From positions 1 to 64,000 of the forward strand of contig CAVWEI010000001.1 of the NCBI GenBank assembly GCA_963753845.1: a stretch of DNA of 64,000 bases, in the 5' to 3' direction. How positions within the stretch are numbered: the first letter of the stretch is position 1; each line of letters begins with the position of its first letter. The stretch comes from Thiosocius sp963753845. GTDB taxonomy: Bacteria; Pseudomonadota; Gammaproteobacteria; Chromatiales; Chromatiaceae. Of the stretch, positions 53,691-62,794 are shown piece after piece. The notes below the pieces were generated by a model. The model was not told the origin of the DNA. It searched no databases and was given only the letters and a program-made list of their open reading frames with translations. The position numbers and the translations under genes were made by a program.

Positions 53691-54382
53691 ATGTTGAGCA
53701 TGGCCCGGCGGCTCGCCACGGCGCTTGCCTTTCTAGCGGTTTCGGCACCCCATGCGGCCGTGGCGGTGGGAGATGGTGCCTGGCGATTGACCATTGAGGG
53801 TCACCAGACTTTCCTTTTTGGTGAGCCGCGGCTCAGCGGCGGTATTCGAATCCCCTGGGAAGTGGTGATCGAGTTCGAGGTCCGGCAGGGAGAATACGGA
53901 CTCGGCAGTGGCAGTGCGCGCTGGCTTGGCAACGAGGAGACGCTGTCGCGTCCGCCGGGCTGGTTTGCCTGCAGCCAGGTGGATGGTACCTACCTCGACA
54001 GCATCTCGCGTTGCACGAAACGCCGCGTGTGCGGTTTGCCGCTTTCCCGGTTGCCGGCGAGCTGCGCGACGGCCGGATTCTGCTGCAGCCTGGGTACGAA
54101 TCGCCGGGCAACTACCTGGCCGTCACTTACGAGTGCGTGACCGAAAATCCGATCGCGGACAACTGGTTTGCAGTTGCCGAGCGTGGCAAGCAGGTCCTGG
54201 GCAAGCGCCAGGATGCAGAGACCAGGGTCGACGGGATGCGGAGGGTGGCGCGCGTGCGTGAGGTGGCCTCACTGCCGCCCGAAGGCCGTCTCGATCTGCC
54301 ACTGCAAGACGGCTGGACCTTTACACGCCGCACCAGCGACGGCACGAGTACGGTGAGCTACGAGTTGCACCGTCGGCAATGA
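53691..54382 (+). CDS. Secreted hypothetical protein, one frame break
   Basis: The start 'MLSMARRLATALAFLAVSAP' gives a signal peptide ending about residue 29 ('HAAVA-VG'). After a frame change near 54012 (one base missing) the rest reads 'HETPRVRFAAFPVAGELRDG' to the TGA at 54382, total about 230 residues. The mature protein looks beta-rich ('WRLTIEGHQTFLFGEPRLSG', 'GNYLAVTYECVTENP'). No family recognised. ATG 53676 or 53700 are alternative starts. It lies head-on to the mnmM-like gene. Confidence 0.7.
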
Positions 54383-54397
54383 GCGGCGGCCTCAGGA

Positions 54398-54952
54398 TTA
54401 TCGCAGGCGCTCTATCAGATAAAGCAGGGGCCCCGGCGAATCCTGGCTTCTGATCCGGTAGCGCGGGCCCAGCTGATCGAGCCAGCCGAGTACCGCGTCC
54501 GTTTCGGCGCCCGCGTGCCCGCGGTACAGCAGCAGTGATATCAATCCGCCGATACTCAGCAATGCCAGCGCCTGGTCCAGTGCGCTGATGGTGGTTTCGG
54601 CCTGGGTGATGCGGGTCTTGTCGCCACCCGGCAGATAGCCGAGGTTGAACATCACCGCCGAGACCTTTCCCGACCAGGCATCCGGGACCTGCTCGAGCAT
54701 GTGCTCGTGACCGCAAAGCTTCAGCGTTGCGGCCGACCCGAGGCCGGCCGAGGCGAGCCTCGCGCGGGTGCCTTCGATGGCCCGGGGTTGGATGTCGAAG
54801 CCGATGACCCGGCCACCCGGTGCCACCCTGCCGGCCAGGAACAGGGTGTCGTGCCCGTTTCCGACTGTGGCATCGATCGCCAGCGCACCCGGTTCGAGGG
54901 ATTCGCCGACGGCCTGCTGTGCCAATTCGGTCAGGGGCACAAATGGTTTCAT
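54398..54952 (-). CDS. mnmM: MnmM/YtqB-family tRNA methyltransferase
   Basis: The 184-residue SAM-dependent methyltransferase has 'AIDATVGNGHDTLFLAGRV' (residues about 25-43, SAM loop) and 'FNLGYLPGGDKTRITQAETT', the hallmark of the YtqB/PF06962 family. Members called MnmM methylate nm5(s2)U34 of tRNA to mnm5(s2)U, the job done by the MnmC methyltransferase domain in E. coli. The start 'MKPFVPLTELAQQAVG' overlaps the stop of the upstream FAD-oxidoreductase gene by four bases. Confidence 0.82.
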   Translation of the reverse strand: MKPFVPLTELAQQAVGESLEPGALAIDATVGNGHDTLFLAGRVAPGGRVIGFDIQPRAIEGTRARLASAGLGSAATLKLCGHEHMLEQVPDAWSGKVSAVMFNLGYLPGGDKTRITQAETTISALDQALALLSIGGLISLLLYRGHAGAETDAVLGWLDQLGPRYRIRSQDSPGPLLYLIERLR

Positions 54953-56010
54953 GCGAACCGGGCGATATCCGCTTCGGGCGGCAGCGGTGCACCCTGGAGC
55001 AGATGCGCGCTCAGGCGCTCGGCGTACCAGGGAATGGTCAATGCACCGCGCGCACCGAAGCCGTTGAATACCCACAGTCCGGGTTGCGCGTGGTGTCGGC
55101 CGAGGAGCGGATAGCGGTCGGTTGTTGCCGGGCGTATGCCTGCCTGGTGTTGTACCACTGTGACGTCCGGCCGCGACGGCAGCAGGTCGTCCAGCCCGGC
55201 GAGAAGTTCCCGTGCACCGGCCCGGGTCGGGCCCTTGTCGAGCCGCCGGTGTTCGTGGGTGGCACCCAGGCGCAATTCGCCGTTGTCCAGGGGAACCAGC
55301 CAGTGGGCGCCGTTGATGATGTGCCGGGGCCGCCAGCCGTCGATACGCAGGTTCAGGATCTCACCCTGGTCAGGTACCAGGGGCAGATCGCCGAACCAGG
55401 GGTTGAACCGCAGCCGGGCCCCTTCACAAAAGATCAGGTGCCGGGCGCTCAGTCCCATCGCCCTGATGCCGCCAGCGACATACTCGATCCCATCGTAACC
55501 GAGGTCGCACTCGAGCAGGGCCCCGGATGCCTGCAGCCAACCGCGCAGTGTTCCCAGCAGAGACGGCATGTCGACATAACCGGTACGTTGCTGGATGAAT
55601 CCGCCGAATGTTGCCCGGACCTGTTCGGGGCAGTCCTGCACCCCGAAGGCCTCGCCGAGAAGTCCACGGCTGGCCGGATCGCTCAGGCGGCGGGCATGGA
55701 AGCGCCACTGTTGCTCAGATCTGAACAGCCGCAGCATCGGCAGCGGATGAAAAAAGGCTGCCCCGAACTGCGAGGCCAGCCCGGCATAGCAGCGATCGGC
55801 GGCTCGCAGCCAGTCGTCCATCTCGGGGCGACGGTTAAAGCGCATGCCGGCCAATGGATTCACCAGCCCCGCGGCCACGGTGGACGACGAGCTTGTGTGG
55901 CCATCATCGACGACACGCACGCGCTCACCGGCCCGGATCAGAATCCAGGCGAGAATGCTGCCCGCCAGGCCCTGCCCCAGGATCAGCGTGTCGATGTGTC
56001 TGTCGGACAT
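54949..56010 (-). CDS. FAD-dependent oxidoreductase, DAO fold, possible stand-alone MnmC(o)
   Basis: The 353-residue protein has a Rossmann FAD motif 'TLILGQGLAGSILAWILIRA' near the N-terminus. It continues with 'STVAAGLVNPLAGMRFNRRP' and, near the C-terminus, 'GIRPATTDRYPLLGRHH' and 'VFNGFGARGALTIPWYAERL', typical of the D-amino-acid-oxidase fold. The 'GIRPxTxDRxPxxG' pattern occurs in MnmC(o) and glycine oxidases. Because it overlaps mnmM, an MnmC(o) role (cmnm5U to nm5U) is likely; a glycine/amino-acid oxidase is the alternative. The start 'MSDRHIDTLILGQG' is used. Confidence 0.78.
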   Translation of the reverse strand: MSDRHIDTLILGQGLAGSILAWILIRAGERVRVVDDGHTSSSSTVAAGLVNPLAGMRFNRRPEMDDWLRAADRCYAGLASQFGAAFFHPLPMLRLFRSEQQWRFHARRLSDPASRGLLGEAFGVQDCPEQVRATFGGFIQQRTGYVDMPSLLGTLRGWLQASGALLECDLGYDGIEYVAGGIRAMGLSARHLIFCEGARLRFNPWFGDLPLVPDQGEILNLRIDGWRPRHIINGAHWLVPLDNGELRLGATHEHRRLDKGPTRAGARELLAGLDDLLPSRPDVTVVQHQAGIRPATTDRYPLLGRHHAQPGLWVFNGFGARGALTIPWYAERLSAHLLQGAPLPPEADIARFA

Positions 56011-56041
56011 GGTATGCCGGGATCGGTGCGGCCGAGGCAGC

Positions 56042-56824
56042 TCAGGGGACAGCCGGTGCGGCGACCCTGTGCGCCAGCAGGATCTGATCCGGACCCCGCA
56101 ATGCCTCGACGATCGCGGCACGTGACAGCTCGGCCATCTGTTTGCGGCTGTGCCCCGCATGCGGGATCGCTTCGCCGAAAACGACATGTACCGCGGTCCG
56201 TTCGCGTCTGATCAGGCCGAGCAGGTTGCGGGTGATCGGCTGGTTGTCGATATAGGGGGCGACCGGGTCGTGGGTGCCGTCGATGTGGTAACGCAGGGCC
56301 ACCGGTACCACATCCGTGCCGGTGTCGATCGCGGCCGCGAACAGGCGTGAGAAGAATGGTCGCACGTCCTGCCCGTCCGAGGTGGTACCCTCGGGAAACA
56401 GGGTGAGCAGGCCCTGCTGGCGAAGGCGCCGGCCGATCTGGTCGCTGATGGCGCCGGCCTGTCCGTCGCCGCGGCGGATGAACAGAGTCCCTGACATTGC
56501 AGCCAACCAGCCGATCACCGGCCACCGGCGTATCTCGTGCTTGGACAGAAAGGCCGTGTTGGTCAAGCCGCCCAACACCGTGATATCCAGCCAGGAGACG
56601 TGGTTGCTGACCAGCAGCGAGGGTGCATGCGGCTTTGGCCCGGATACGGTGATGCCCAGGCCGAGAATATCCGCGGCCCGGTTGTGCCACCAGGACGTGA
56701 CACGGGGATTGGTCTGCAGTCCCCCGCCGGGGCGTCTGACGAGGATCAGGGGCGTGAGCAGGATCCCCAGCAGTACGTGCAAGGTCAGCAGCAGTATCCG
56801 CCTTGTCAACCTGATCCTGTCCAT
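56042..56824 (-). CDS. PlsC-like 1-acyl-sn-glycerol-3-phosphate acyltransferase
   Basis: The 260-residue membrane-associated acyltransferase has one N-terminal hydrophobic segment ('LLLTLHVLLGILLTPLIL'), the catalytic NHxxxxD box in 'VSNHVSWLDITVLG', 'GTLFIRRGDG', and the substrate motif FPEGT in 'LLTLFPEGTTSDG'. It could be PlsC or a lysophospholipid/ornithine-lipid acyltransferase (OlsA-like). It is upstream of the FAD-oxidoreductase gene by 31 bp on the same strand and may be the first gene of that operon. Confidence 0.88.
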   Translation of the reverse strand: MDRIRLTRRILLLTLHVLLGILLTPLILVRRPGGGLQTNPRVTSWWHNRAADILGLGITVSGPKPHAPSLLVSNHVSWLDITVLGGLTNTAFLSKHEIRRWPVIGWLAAMSGTLFIRRGDGQAGAISDQIGRRLRQQGLLTLFPEGTTSDGQDVRPFFSRLFAAAIDTGTDVVPVALRYHIDGTHDPVAPYIDNQPITRNLLGLIRRERTAVHVVFGEAIPHAGHSRKQMAELSRAAIVEALRGPDQILLAHRVAAPAVP

Positions 56825-57058
56825 TGCTCTGGTCCCCTGCGCCGCGACCGACCGGCACCCCTATGATGCCTGCATGACACCGGTCTTCACCAGCGTCCGG
56901 GTACCGAAGCACGGCTTGGAACGTGCCGCCGCTGGGTCTTTCGTCCGGGCTTCGAGGATGCCGGCGCTGATTTGCGCCAGTAAGCCCGTGGAAATTCGAG
57001 CTTAATGCGGGTCCCGGTGCGCTAGAATATGCGCTTATCCACGCCAAGGCCTGCTCAC

Positions 57059-58957
57059 ATGCCCCACGCCCCGCCCGGTGCGCCTTACCTGCTGCTCGAC
57101 GAAATCGAGTCGCCGGGCGGCCTGCGTGCCCTGCCGGCGGCGGAATTGCCGGCATTGGCGGCCGAGCTGCGGCACTGTCTGGTGAACAGCGTTTCGCAGA
57201 CCGGCGGGCATCTGGCCGCGGGGCTTGGCGTGGTCGAACTGACAGTGGCCCTGCACTATGTGTTCAACACCCCGCAAGATCGACTGGTCTGGGATGTCGG
57301 CCACCAGGCCTACCCGCACAAGATTCTCACCGGCCGGCGCGGGCGCATGGATACCTTGCGCAAGAAAGACGGCCTTTCCGGATTTCTGAAGCGCGACGAA
57401 TCCGTGTACGACGCCTTCGGCGCGGGTCATTCCAGCACCTCGATCAGCGCGGCGCTTGGCATGGCGGTGGCCGCCCAGGCCGCCGGGGAGACGCGTGAGC
57501 ACATCGCGGTGATCGGCGATGGCGCCCTGTCGGCTGGCATGGCGTTCGAGGCGCTCAACCACGCCGGCGCACTGGATCTCGATCTGCTTGTGGTCCTCAA
57601 CGACAACGACATGTCGATTTCGCGACCGGTCGGTGCGATAAGCAACTACCTGGCACGGGTCCTGTCCAGCGGCTTCTACAATCGTGTGCGTGAGAGTGGC
57701 AAGCAGGTTCTCAGTGGCCTGCCGGGCATGAAGGACCTGGTCCACAGCCTCGAAGAACATATGAAGGGCATGGTGATGCCCGGCACCCTTTTCGAAGAGC
57801 TGGGCTTCAACTATATCGGTCCGATCGACGGCCACGACCTGCCTTTGCTGGTCAATACGTTGCGCAACATGAAGGTGATGCGCGGGCCGCGGTTCCTGCA
57901 CGTAGTCACCCAGAAGGGGCGGGGATATGCGCCGGCCGAGGGCGACCCCTGCGTCTACCATGGTGTCACACCGTTCAACCCCTCGACGGGCAAGATGGCG
58001 AAGAAGGCCGGTGGCAAGAGCTTCACCGGGGTGTTCTCGGACTGGATCTGCGATGTCGGCGAACAGGACCGGCGCCTCATGGCGGTGACCCCGGCGATGT
58101 GCGAAGGCTCGGGTCTGGTCGATTTTGCCGGGCGTTTCCCCAGGCGCCACTTCGACGTCGGCATTGCCGAGCAGCATGCCGTCACCTTCGCTGCGGGCAT
58201 GGCCTGTGACGGGCTCAAACCGGTGGTCGCCATCTACTCGACCTTTCTGCAGCGGGCCTACGATCAGCTCCTGCATGATGTGGCCCTGCAGAACCTCGAC
58301 GTGACCTTCGCCGTCGACCGTGCCGGACAGGTGGGCGCAGACGGTGCCACACATGCCGGCAGCTTCGACATCAGCTTTGCACGCTGTATCCCGAACATGG
58401 CGATCCTTGCGCCGGCGGACGAGGCCGAGTGCAGGCTGATGCTGCAGACCGCCTATGAGCACCCGGGCCCCGCACTGGTACGTTATCCACGCGGTGCGGG
58501 TGTCGGCGCAGAGGTGGGTGCCGGATTCGAGACACTGCCCTGGGGGCGTGCGGAGCTTGTTCGCCAGGGGGGCGATGTCGCCCTGCTGGTATTCGGGACA
58601 CTGCTGGATTCGGCCAGCGAGGTCGCCGACAGGCTGGGTGCCAGCCTGGTCAATATGCGCTTCGTCAAGCCCCTTGATCTGGAGATGGTATTGCGGATGG
58701 CCGCTGAGCACCGTCTTCTGGTCACCCTGGAGGAAAACGTCGTTCAGGGCGGTGCCGGTTCGGCGGTCAACGAGGCCCTGCACGACGGCGGGATTGCGGC
58801 CCATGTGCTCAACCTGGGGTTCCCGGATGCCTTCATCGAGCAGGCTACCCAGGCAGAGCAGCTCGAGATGATGGGCCTGTCGGTCGATCAGATCGAGGTG
58901 CGGGTACGTACCGCGCTGGACGGGCTGGGCAAGGATTCGCAGGCCGCACGCGCCTGA
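57059..58957 (+). CDS. dxs: 1-deoxy-D-xylulose-5-phosphate synthase
   Basis: DXS condenses pyruvate and glyceraldehyde-3-phosphate in the MEP isoprenoid pathway. The 632-residue protein has the thiamine-diphosphate motif 'GDGALSAGMAFEALNHAG' with 'NDNDMSISRPVGAI', the 'VGHQAYPHKILTGR' segment, and the transketolase central region 'DVGIAEQHAVTFAAGMA' with the catalytic Glu. ATG 57059 is preceded by AAGG with good spacing; an ATG at 57029 overlaps TAGAAT, a likely -10 box. Divergent from the acyltransferase gene across a 234-bp gap. Confidence 0.95.
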   Translation: MPHAPPGAPYLLLDEIESPGGLRALPAAELPALAAELRHCLVNSVSQTGGHLAAGLGVVELTVALHYVFNTPQDRLVWDVGHQAYPHKILTGRRGRMDTLRKKDGLSGFLKRDESVYDAFGAGHSSTSISAALGMAVAAQAAGETREHIAVIGDGALSAGMAFEALNHAGALDLDLLVVLNDNDMSISRPVGAISNYLARVLSSGFYNRVRESGKQVLSGLPGMKDLVHSLEEHMKGMVMPGTLFEELGFNYIGPIDGHDLPLLVNTLRNMKVMRGPRFLHVVTQKGRGYAPAEGDPCVYHGVTPFNPSTGKMAKKAGGKSFTGVFSDWICDVGEQDRRLMAVTPAMCEGSGLVDFAGRFPRRHFDVGIAEQHAVTFAAGMACDGLKPVVAIYSTFLQRAYDQLLHDVALQNLDVTFAVDRAGQVGADGATHAGSFDISFARCIPNMAILAPADEAECRLMLQTAYEHPGPALVRYPRGAGVGAEVGAGFETLPWGRAELVRQGGDVALLVFGTLLDSASEVADRLGASLVNMRFVKPLDLEMVLRMAAEHRLLVTLEENVVQGGAGSAVNEALHDGGIAAHVLNLGFPDAFIEQATQAEQLEMMGLSVDQIEVRVRTALDGLGKDSQAARA

Positions 58958-58974
58958 ACGATGTCCGACGGCGC

Positions 58975-60090
58975 TCAACTGAACAGGGTCAGCACCCCGG
59001 TGTAGCCGTAAAGCCGATTGTGCGAGATTTCACCATTCGCGTAGAAGCCGGCCAGTGGTACCTCGCCGAGCAGTTTCCGGACCAGCTTCATCTCCGCTGA
59101 ATCATCACCGAAGAGGTGGCGGCCTCGCCCCAGGCAGGAGTGGTAGAGCGCGCCCCGCGGACTGCCGGGCAGGCGATTTTTGAGGTTGTCGATCATGCGG
59201 CCGAGGTCTTCCCGCGCCGTCTCCGCATCGCGACGGGCGAATTGAATCTGCATCCCGGGTTGAACCCGGTCGCCGATCGCCAGCAGCCCCCGGTCGGGAT
59301 CGATACCGACCAGATTGCGCACCAGGTAGTCTCCGGTATCCGAGCCGGGGACGGGTAGGGCGGCAAAGATATAGCCGCCCACCTTGCTCAGGTCGCGGGC
59401 CAGGACCTCGCCGATATCCTCCCTGAACACATCCAGCGCCGGACGCCCGTCGATCGTTTCGATCACGTTGTGCCGACAGCGGCTTACAACATGCTTGTGG
59501 CCGATCAGGCTGCAGCCCTGGCTGAGTCCGGTGCTGACGGCAACGCGGCTGCTGAAGAGCACCCCCGAGATACCGTTGCCGGTCGCCCGGTCGGCGATCT
59601 GAGCCGGCAGGGACTCTGCCGAGGCGATCCCGCCCAGCAGAAAGCCACCCTGCAGGCCGTCGCCCAGTTCGGTCAGCAGTTCCGGAAGGCGATCGCAGCG
59701 TGGGTCTGCGTGCACCACGGCGACAGAGGCCATGTTGCGTTCTCGCCAGTCCCGGGTGGCTTCGAGCCATGCGTCGGGGCTTTCGTTGAACGTCGGCATG
59801 ACGCGAAAATCGTCTGCGTCGAACGGCGTGATCAGGGCGCTGATCGCAGGCTCGTCGTAGGTCTCGCGCCCGTTGCTGCACAGGCCCATGCCAACGCAGC
59901 CGACCCAGTGCGGGATGCCGCTCCCCTCGCGCAGACAGTCGACGATTCGATCCGTGTCGGCGGCCAGTTCGGAGGCGATATAGATGAAGCCGAGTTGGGC
60001 CTGATGCGGGCCCTGGATTGCCGCCAGCACCTGGTCGCACAGCACGCGCCAGTCGGTACCGGTGACATGGATGCTCTTGAATGCGGACAT
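58975..60090 (-). CDS. FIST N/FIST C domain protein
   Basis: The 371-residue protein has the FIST layout: an N-domain with 'LGFIYIASELAADTDRIVDC' and 'IPHWVGCVGMGLCSNGRETY' and a C-domain with 'GALYHSCLGRGRHLFGDDSA' and 'VPLAGFYANGEIS'. FIST domains are proposed small-ligand sensors, often for amino acids or NO when near haem proteins. No output domain is present, so it may act with a separate partner. It is convergent with dxs and lies 73 bp downstream of phosphoribulokinase 2, possibly cotranscribed. Confidence 0.88.
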   Translation of the reverse strand: MSAFKSIHVTGTDWRVLCDQVLAAIQGPHQAQLGFIYIASELAADTDRIVDCLREGSGIPHWVGCVGMGLCSNGRETYDEPAISALITPFDADDFRVMPTFNESPDAWLEATRDWRERNMASVAVVHADPRCDRLPELLTELGDGLQGGFLLGGIASAESLPAQIADRATGNGISGVLFSSRVAVSTGLSQGCSLIGHKHVVSRCRHNVIETIDGRPALDVFREDIGEVLARDLSKVGGYIFAALPVPGSDTGDYLVRNLVGIDPDRGLLAIGDRVQPGMQIQFARRDAETAREDLGRMIDNLKNRLPGSPRGALYHSCLGRGRHLFGDDSAEMKLVRKLLGEVPLAGFYANGEISHNRLYGYTGVLTLFS

Positions 60091-60163
60091 GCCGTAATCT
60101 AACCCGCAGATCGCATGAACGCTACCCAACCGGTGGCGGCCTGGTGCCGCCACCGGCAACGGC

Positions 60164-61039
60164 TCATATGGCGCGTTGTTCCATCATCTGGTGGATGATC
60201 GGGCCGAAGATGATCTCCATGGCGAAGCTCATCTTGCCGCCGGGCACCACGATACTGTTGCGGCGAGACATGAACGAGCCGCAGATCATCGACAACAGGT
60301 ACTGAAAGTCGGTGTCGAACTTTTTGGGATCGGTAAAACGGATGACCACGAAGCTCTCGTCCGGGGTCGGGATGTCGCGCGCGATGAAGGGGTTGGAGGT
60401 ATCGACCAGCGAGACACGTTGGAAGTTGATATCGGTGCGTGAAAACTGCGGCGTGATGTGCAGGATGTAGTCGGGCATGCGGCGCATGATGGTGTCGACC
60501 ACCGCCTCCGGCGAGTAGCCGCGCTCGGCATTGTCCCGATGGATCTTCTGGATCCACTCCAGGTTGACGATGGGGACCACACCGATACCCAGGTCGACGT
60601 GTGCGGCAACATCACAGTCGTCGCACGTTACCAGGCCGTGCAGGCCTTCGTAGAACAACAGGTCGGTGCCCTCGGGAATCGGCTCCCAGGGGGTGAACTC
60701 GCCGGCCTTCTTGTCGGTACCCAGGCGCGAGTTCTGTTCGGAGGCTTCCTCGTCATTGTGCAGGTAATAGCGCTTCTCGCCGGCGCCGGTCTCGCCGTAG
60801 GCCTTGAACAGCTCCTCGAGCTTGTCGAACCGGTTGGCCTCGGGGCCGAAGTGGCTGAGATGCTCTTCGGCCATCTTGACCTTCATCTCGGCGCGTTCGT
60901 AACGGTGGAAGCTGTCTCCTTCGACCACGGCAGCGTTGATGCCCTCACGGGTGAAGATATGCTCGAAGGCGCGTTTTACGGTGGTGGTTCCTGCGCCGGA
61001 CGAACCGGTAACTGCCACGACGGGATGTTGTTTGGACAT
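60164..61039 (-). CDS. prk: Phosphoribulokinase, copy 2
   Basis: The 291-residue bacterial-type PRK has 'VTGSSGAGTTTVKRAFEHIF' (P-loop), 'VVEGDSFHRYERAEM', 'LLFYEGLHGLVT' and 'INFQRVSLVDTSNPF'. It is clearly homologous to copy 1 at 28240-29115 but diverged through much of the middle ('LEELFKAYGETGAGEKRYYL' versus 'QYELFKSYGESGTGMRRYYI'). It stands outside the carbon island, next to a FIST gene, with a 597-bp gene-free region upstream, so it is probably regulated separately. Confidence 0.94.
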   Translation of the reverse strand: MSKQHPVVAVTGSSGAGTTTVKRAFEHIFTREGINAAVVEGDSFHRYERAEMKVKMAEEHLSHFGPEANRFDKLEELFKAYGETGAGEKRYYLHNDEEASEQNSRLGTDKKAGEFTPWEPIPEGTDLLFYEGLHGLVTCDDCDVAAHVDLGIGVVPIVNLEWIQKIHRDNAERGYSPEAVVDTIMRRMPDYILHITPQFSRTDINFQRVSLVDTSNPFIARDIPTPDESFVVIRFTDPKKFDTDFQYLLSMICGSFMSRRNSIVVPGGKMSFAMEIIFGPIIHQMMEQRAI

Positions 61040-61636
61040 GCTGTCCCCCCTGAGTCTGAATTTTCTGGTCTGGGTTGGTGACGAGGAAAGGCCGAAAGGG
61101 GGGAGGGCGAGGAGTAGAGCAGCAACTGCTTCGCGACCCACCTTGGTTAGCAATTCCTAATTTAATGCTGCGGCCAACTATATCACAGCAATTCTGTGCC
61201 GATTGTTATCCGGGTTTTCCCGCAGTCGGCGTTTGCGCCGCATCCATTGTTGAGCCCGGCGGCGGTGTTCCCCAGAGCATGTGCCTGTGCGCCGGTGGGT
61301 GGCCCCAAGTCATTGGGCGAGCGGGGGATTCTCGTATATCGCTTGACCGGGTTCGTACGCCAATCCGAAAAAAATGGCGGTGTGTCGGGACTTTCCGCGT
61401 TATCCTTGCGCGCTGGTCGGCCCGTCGGTACGCGAGTCCAGGGCAGGGTCGAACGGGGGAAGAGGCTGAGATGGCGTCCGGGCGCCCCCGGCCGGTATGA
61501 GCGGGGCCTTGTCTCCCTTGCCAGACGATGTGCGGCTGACTATCCGGCCGCTTCGAGAAATTCATTGTGAACTGTATTCACGCGGGGCTGCCCCCAGGCG
61601 CGGGCCCTACGGCTTTTCATTTTTTCGGCGAAGTAG
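61040..61636. other. 597-bp region with no recognised gene upstream of prk2 and purK
   Basis: No convincing coding sequence on either strand. From about 61145 to 61200 it is AT-rich and likely holds the prk2 promoter: AGCAATTC occurs twice as a direct repeat, and CACAG-CAATT-CTGTG (61184-61198) is a perfect 5-bp-arm dyad. Nothing else was recognised; a purK promoter must lie near the right end. Confidence 0.6.
61184..61198. promoter_or_regulatory. Small dyad CACAG-N5-CTGTG upstream of prk2
   Basis: A perfect inverted repeat about 145 bp before the prk2 start, in an AT-rich patch. It does not match the ATAGA-N6-TCTAT dyads of the carbon island, so a different regulator is suggested. Short enough to be chance. 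Confidence 0.35.
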
Positions 61637-62794
61637 ATGGAAGATCTGTTTCCTTATCCGGTTGCCCGCATTGGCCTGATCGGCGGTGGGCAGCTCGGTC
61701 GCATGTTGGTCAGGGCGGCAAAGAGCCTGGGTTGTACCTGCGTGGTGCTCGACCCCGTACAGGGCTCCCCCGCGGGCCAGCTGGCCGGACACCAGATCGT
61801 TGGTGATTACAGTGATCCCGCGATGTTGCGGGAACTGGCGGAGTCCTCCGACGTGGTCACCTTCGAACTCGAGAATATCGAGACGGAGACGCTGCTGGCG
61901 CTCGAGGCGGAGGGCCACCGAATCTTTCCGCGGCCGGCCCTGCTCGCCACCATCCAGGACAAATTCAGCCAGAAGGTGTTTCTGCGCGATGCCGGTATCC
62001 CGACATCCGACTTTATCGATATGCCCGAACCTGACGCGGCGACATTCGCCCGCTTCGGTTACCCGCTGGTCCAGAAGGCGCGTCGCGGTGGATACGATGG
62101 CCGTGGCGTGGTCGTGATGGAAAATGAGAAGGCCTTCGCGGGCCACCTGCCGGTGCCAGGTTTCGTCGAACGGTTCGTAGAGGCGGAAAAGGAACTCGCG
62201 GTACTGGTGGCAAGGAATGTCGGCGGGGATTGCAGGGTCTACCCGACAGTCGAGATGCGTTTTCACCCGCAGGATAATGTGCTCGACTTCCTCGTGGCGC
62301 CGGCGGGCGTCGCGGACGAGGTCGCACGGCGCGCCGAGGCCCTGGCCGTCGCCACCGTAGAGGCCATGGAGGGGGTGGGCGTATTCGGTGTCGAGATGTT
62401 CCTTACCGGCGAAGGCGAACTGCTGGTCAACGAGATCGCACCGCGTACACACAACTCCGGCCACCACACCATCGAGGCCTGTATCACCGATCAGTTCGAG
62501 CAGCACCTGCGTGCGATCCTGGGCCTGCCGCTGGGTGAGACCCGGCAGCTGTCGCCGGCGACCATGGTAAACCTGCTCGGGGAGCCCGGTTACGAGGGGC
62601 GGCCGGTGTTGGCGGGGCTTGCGGCCGCGCTGGCGATCCCCGGGGTCTGTGTGCACATCTACGGCAAGGCAGTCACAAAGCCGGGACGTAAGATGGGGCA
62701 CCTGACAGTGATCGACGAGTCGGTCGAGGCGGCGTGCGCGAAGGCCAAACAGGTAAGAGAGTTGATAAAGGTACTGGGAGACAGGCGGTTATGA
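61637..62794 (+). CDS. purK: 5-(carboxyamino)imidazole ribonucleotide synthase PurK
   Basis: PurK, an ATP-grasp enzyme, carboxylates AIR with bicarbonate to N5-CAIR in purine synthesis. The 385-residue protein has 'IGLIGGGQLGRMLVRAAKSL', ATP-grasp residues in 'QKARRGGYDGRGVVVME' and the Mg ligands in 'VEMFLTGEGELLVNEIAPRT' with 'HNSGHHTIEACITDQFEQH'. ATG 61637 follows GGCGAAG. It overlaps purE by four bases, so substrates are channelled from coupled translation products. Confidence 0.95.
   Translation: MEDLFPYPVARIGLIGGGQLGRMLVRAAKSLGCTCVVLDPVQGSPAGQLAGHQIVGDYSDPAMLRELAESSDVVTFELENIETETLLALEAEGHRIFPRPALLATIQDKFSQKVFLRDAGIPTSDFIDMPEPDAATFARFGYPLVQKARRGGYDGRGVVVMENEKAFAGHLPVPGFVERFVEAEKELAVLVARNVGGDCRVYPTVEMRFHPQDNVLDFLVAPAGVADEVARRAEALAVATVEAMEGVGVFGVEMFLTGEGELLVNEIAPRTHNSGHHTIEACITDQFEQHLRAILGLPLGETRQLSPATMVNLLGEPGYEGRPVLAGLAAALAIPGVCVHIYGKAVTKPGRKMGHLTVIDESVEAACAKAKQVRELIKVLGDRRL

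Noticed and set aside
61497..61679. 60-codon frame upstream of purK
   Set aside because: Overlaps the purK start, Arg-rich composition typical of chance frames, no ribosome binding site.
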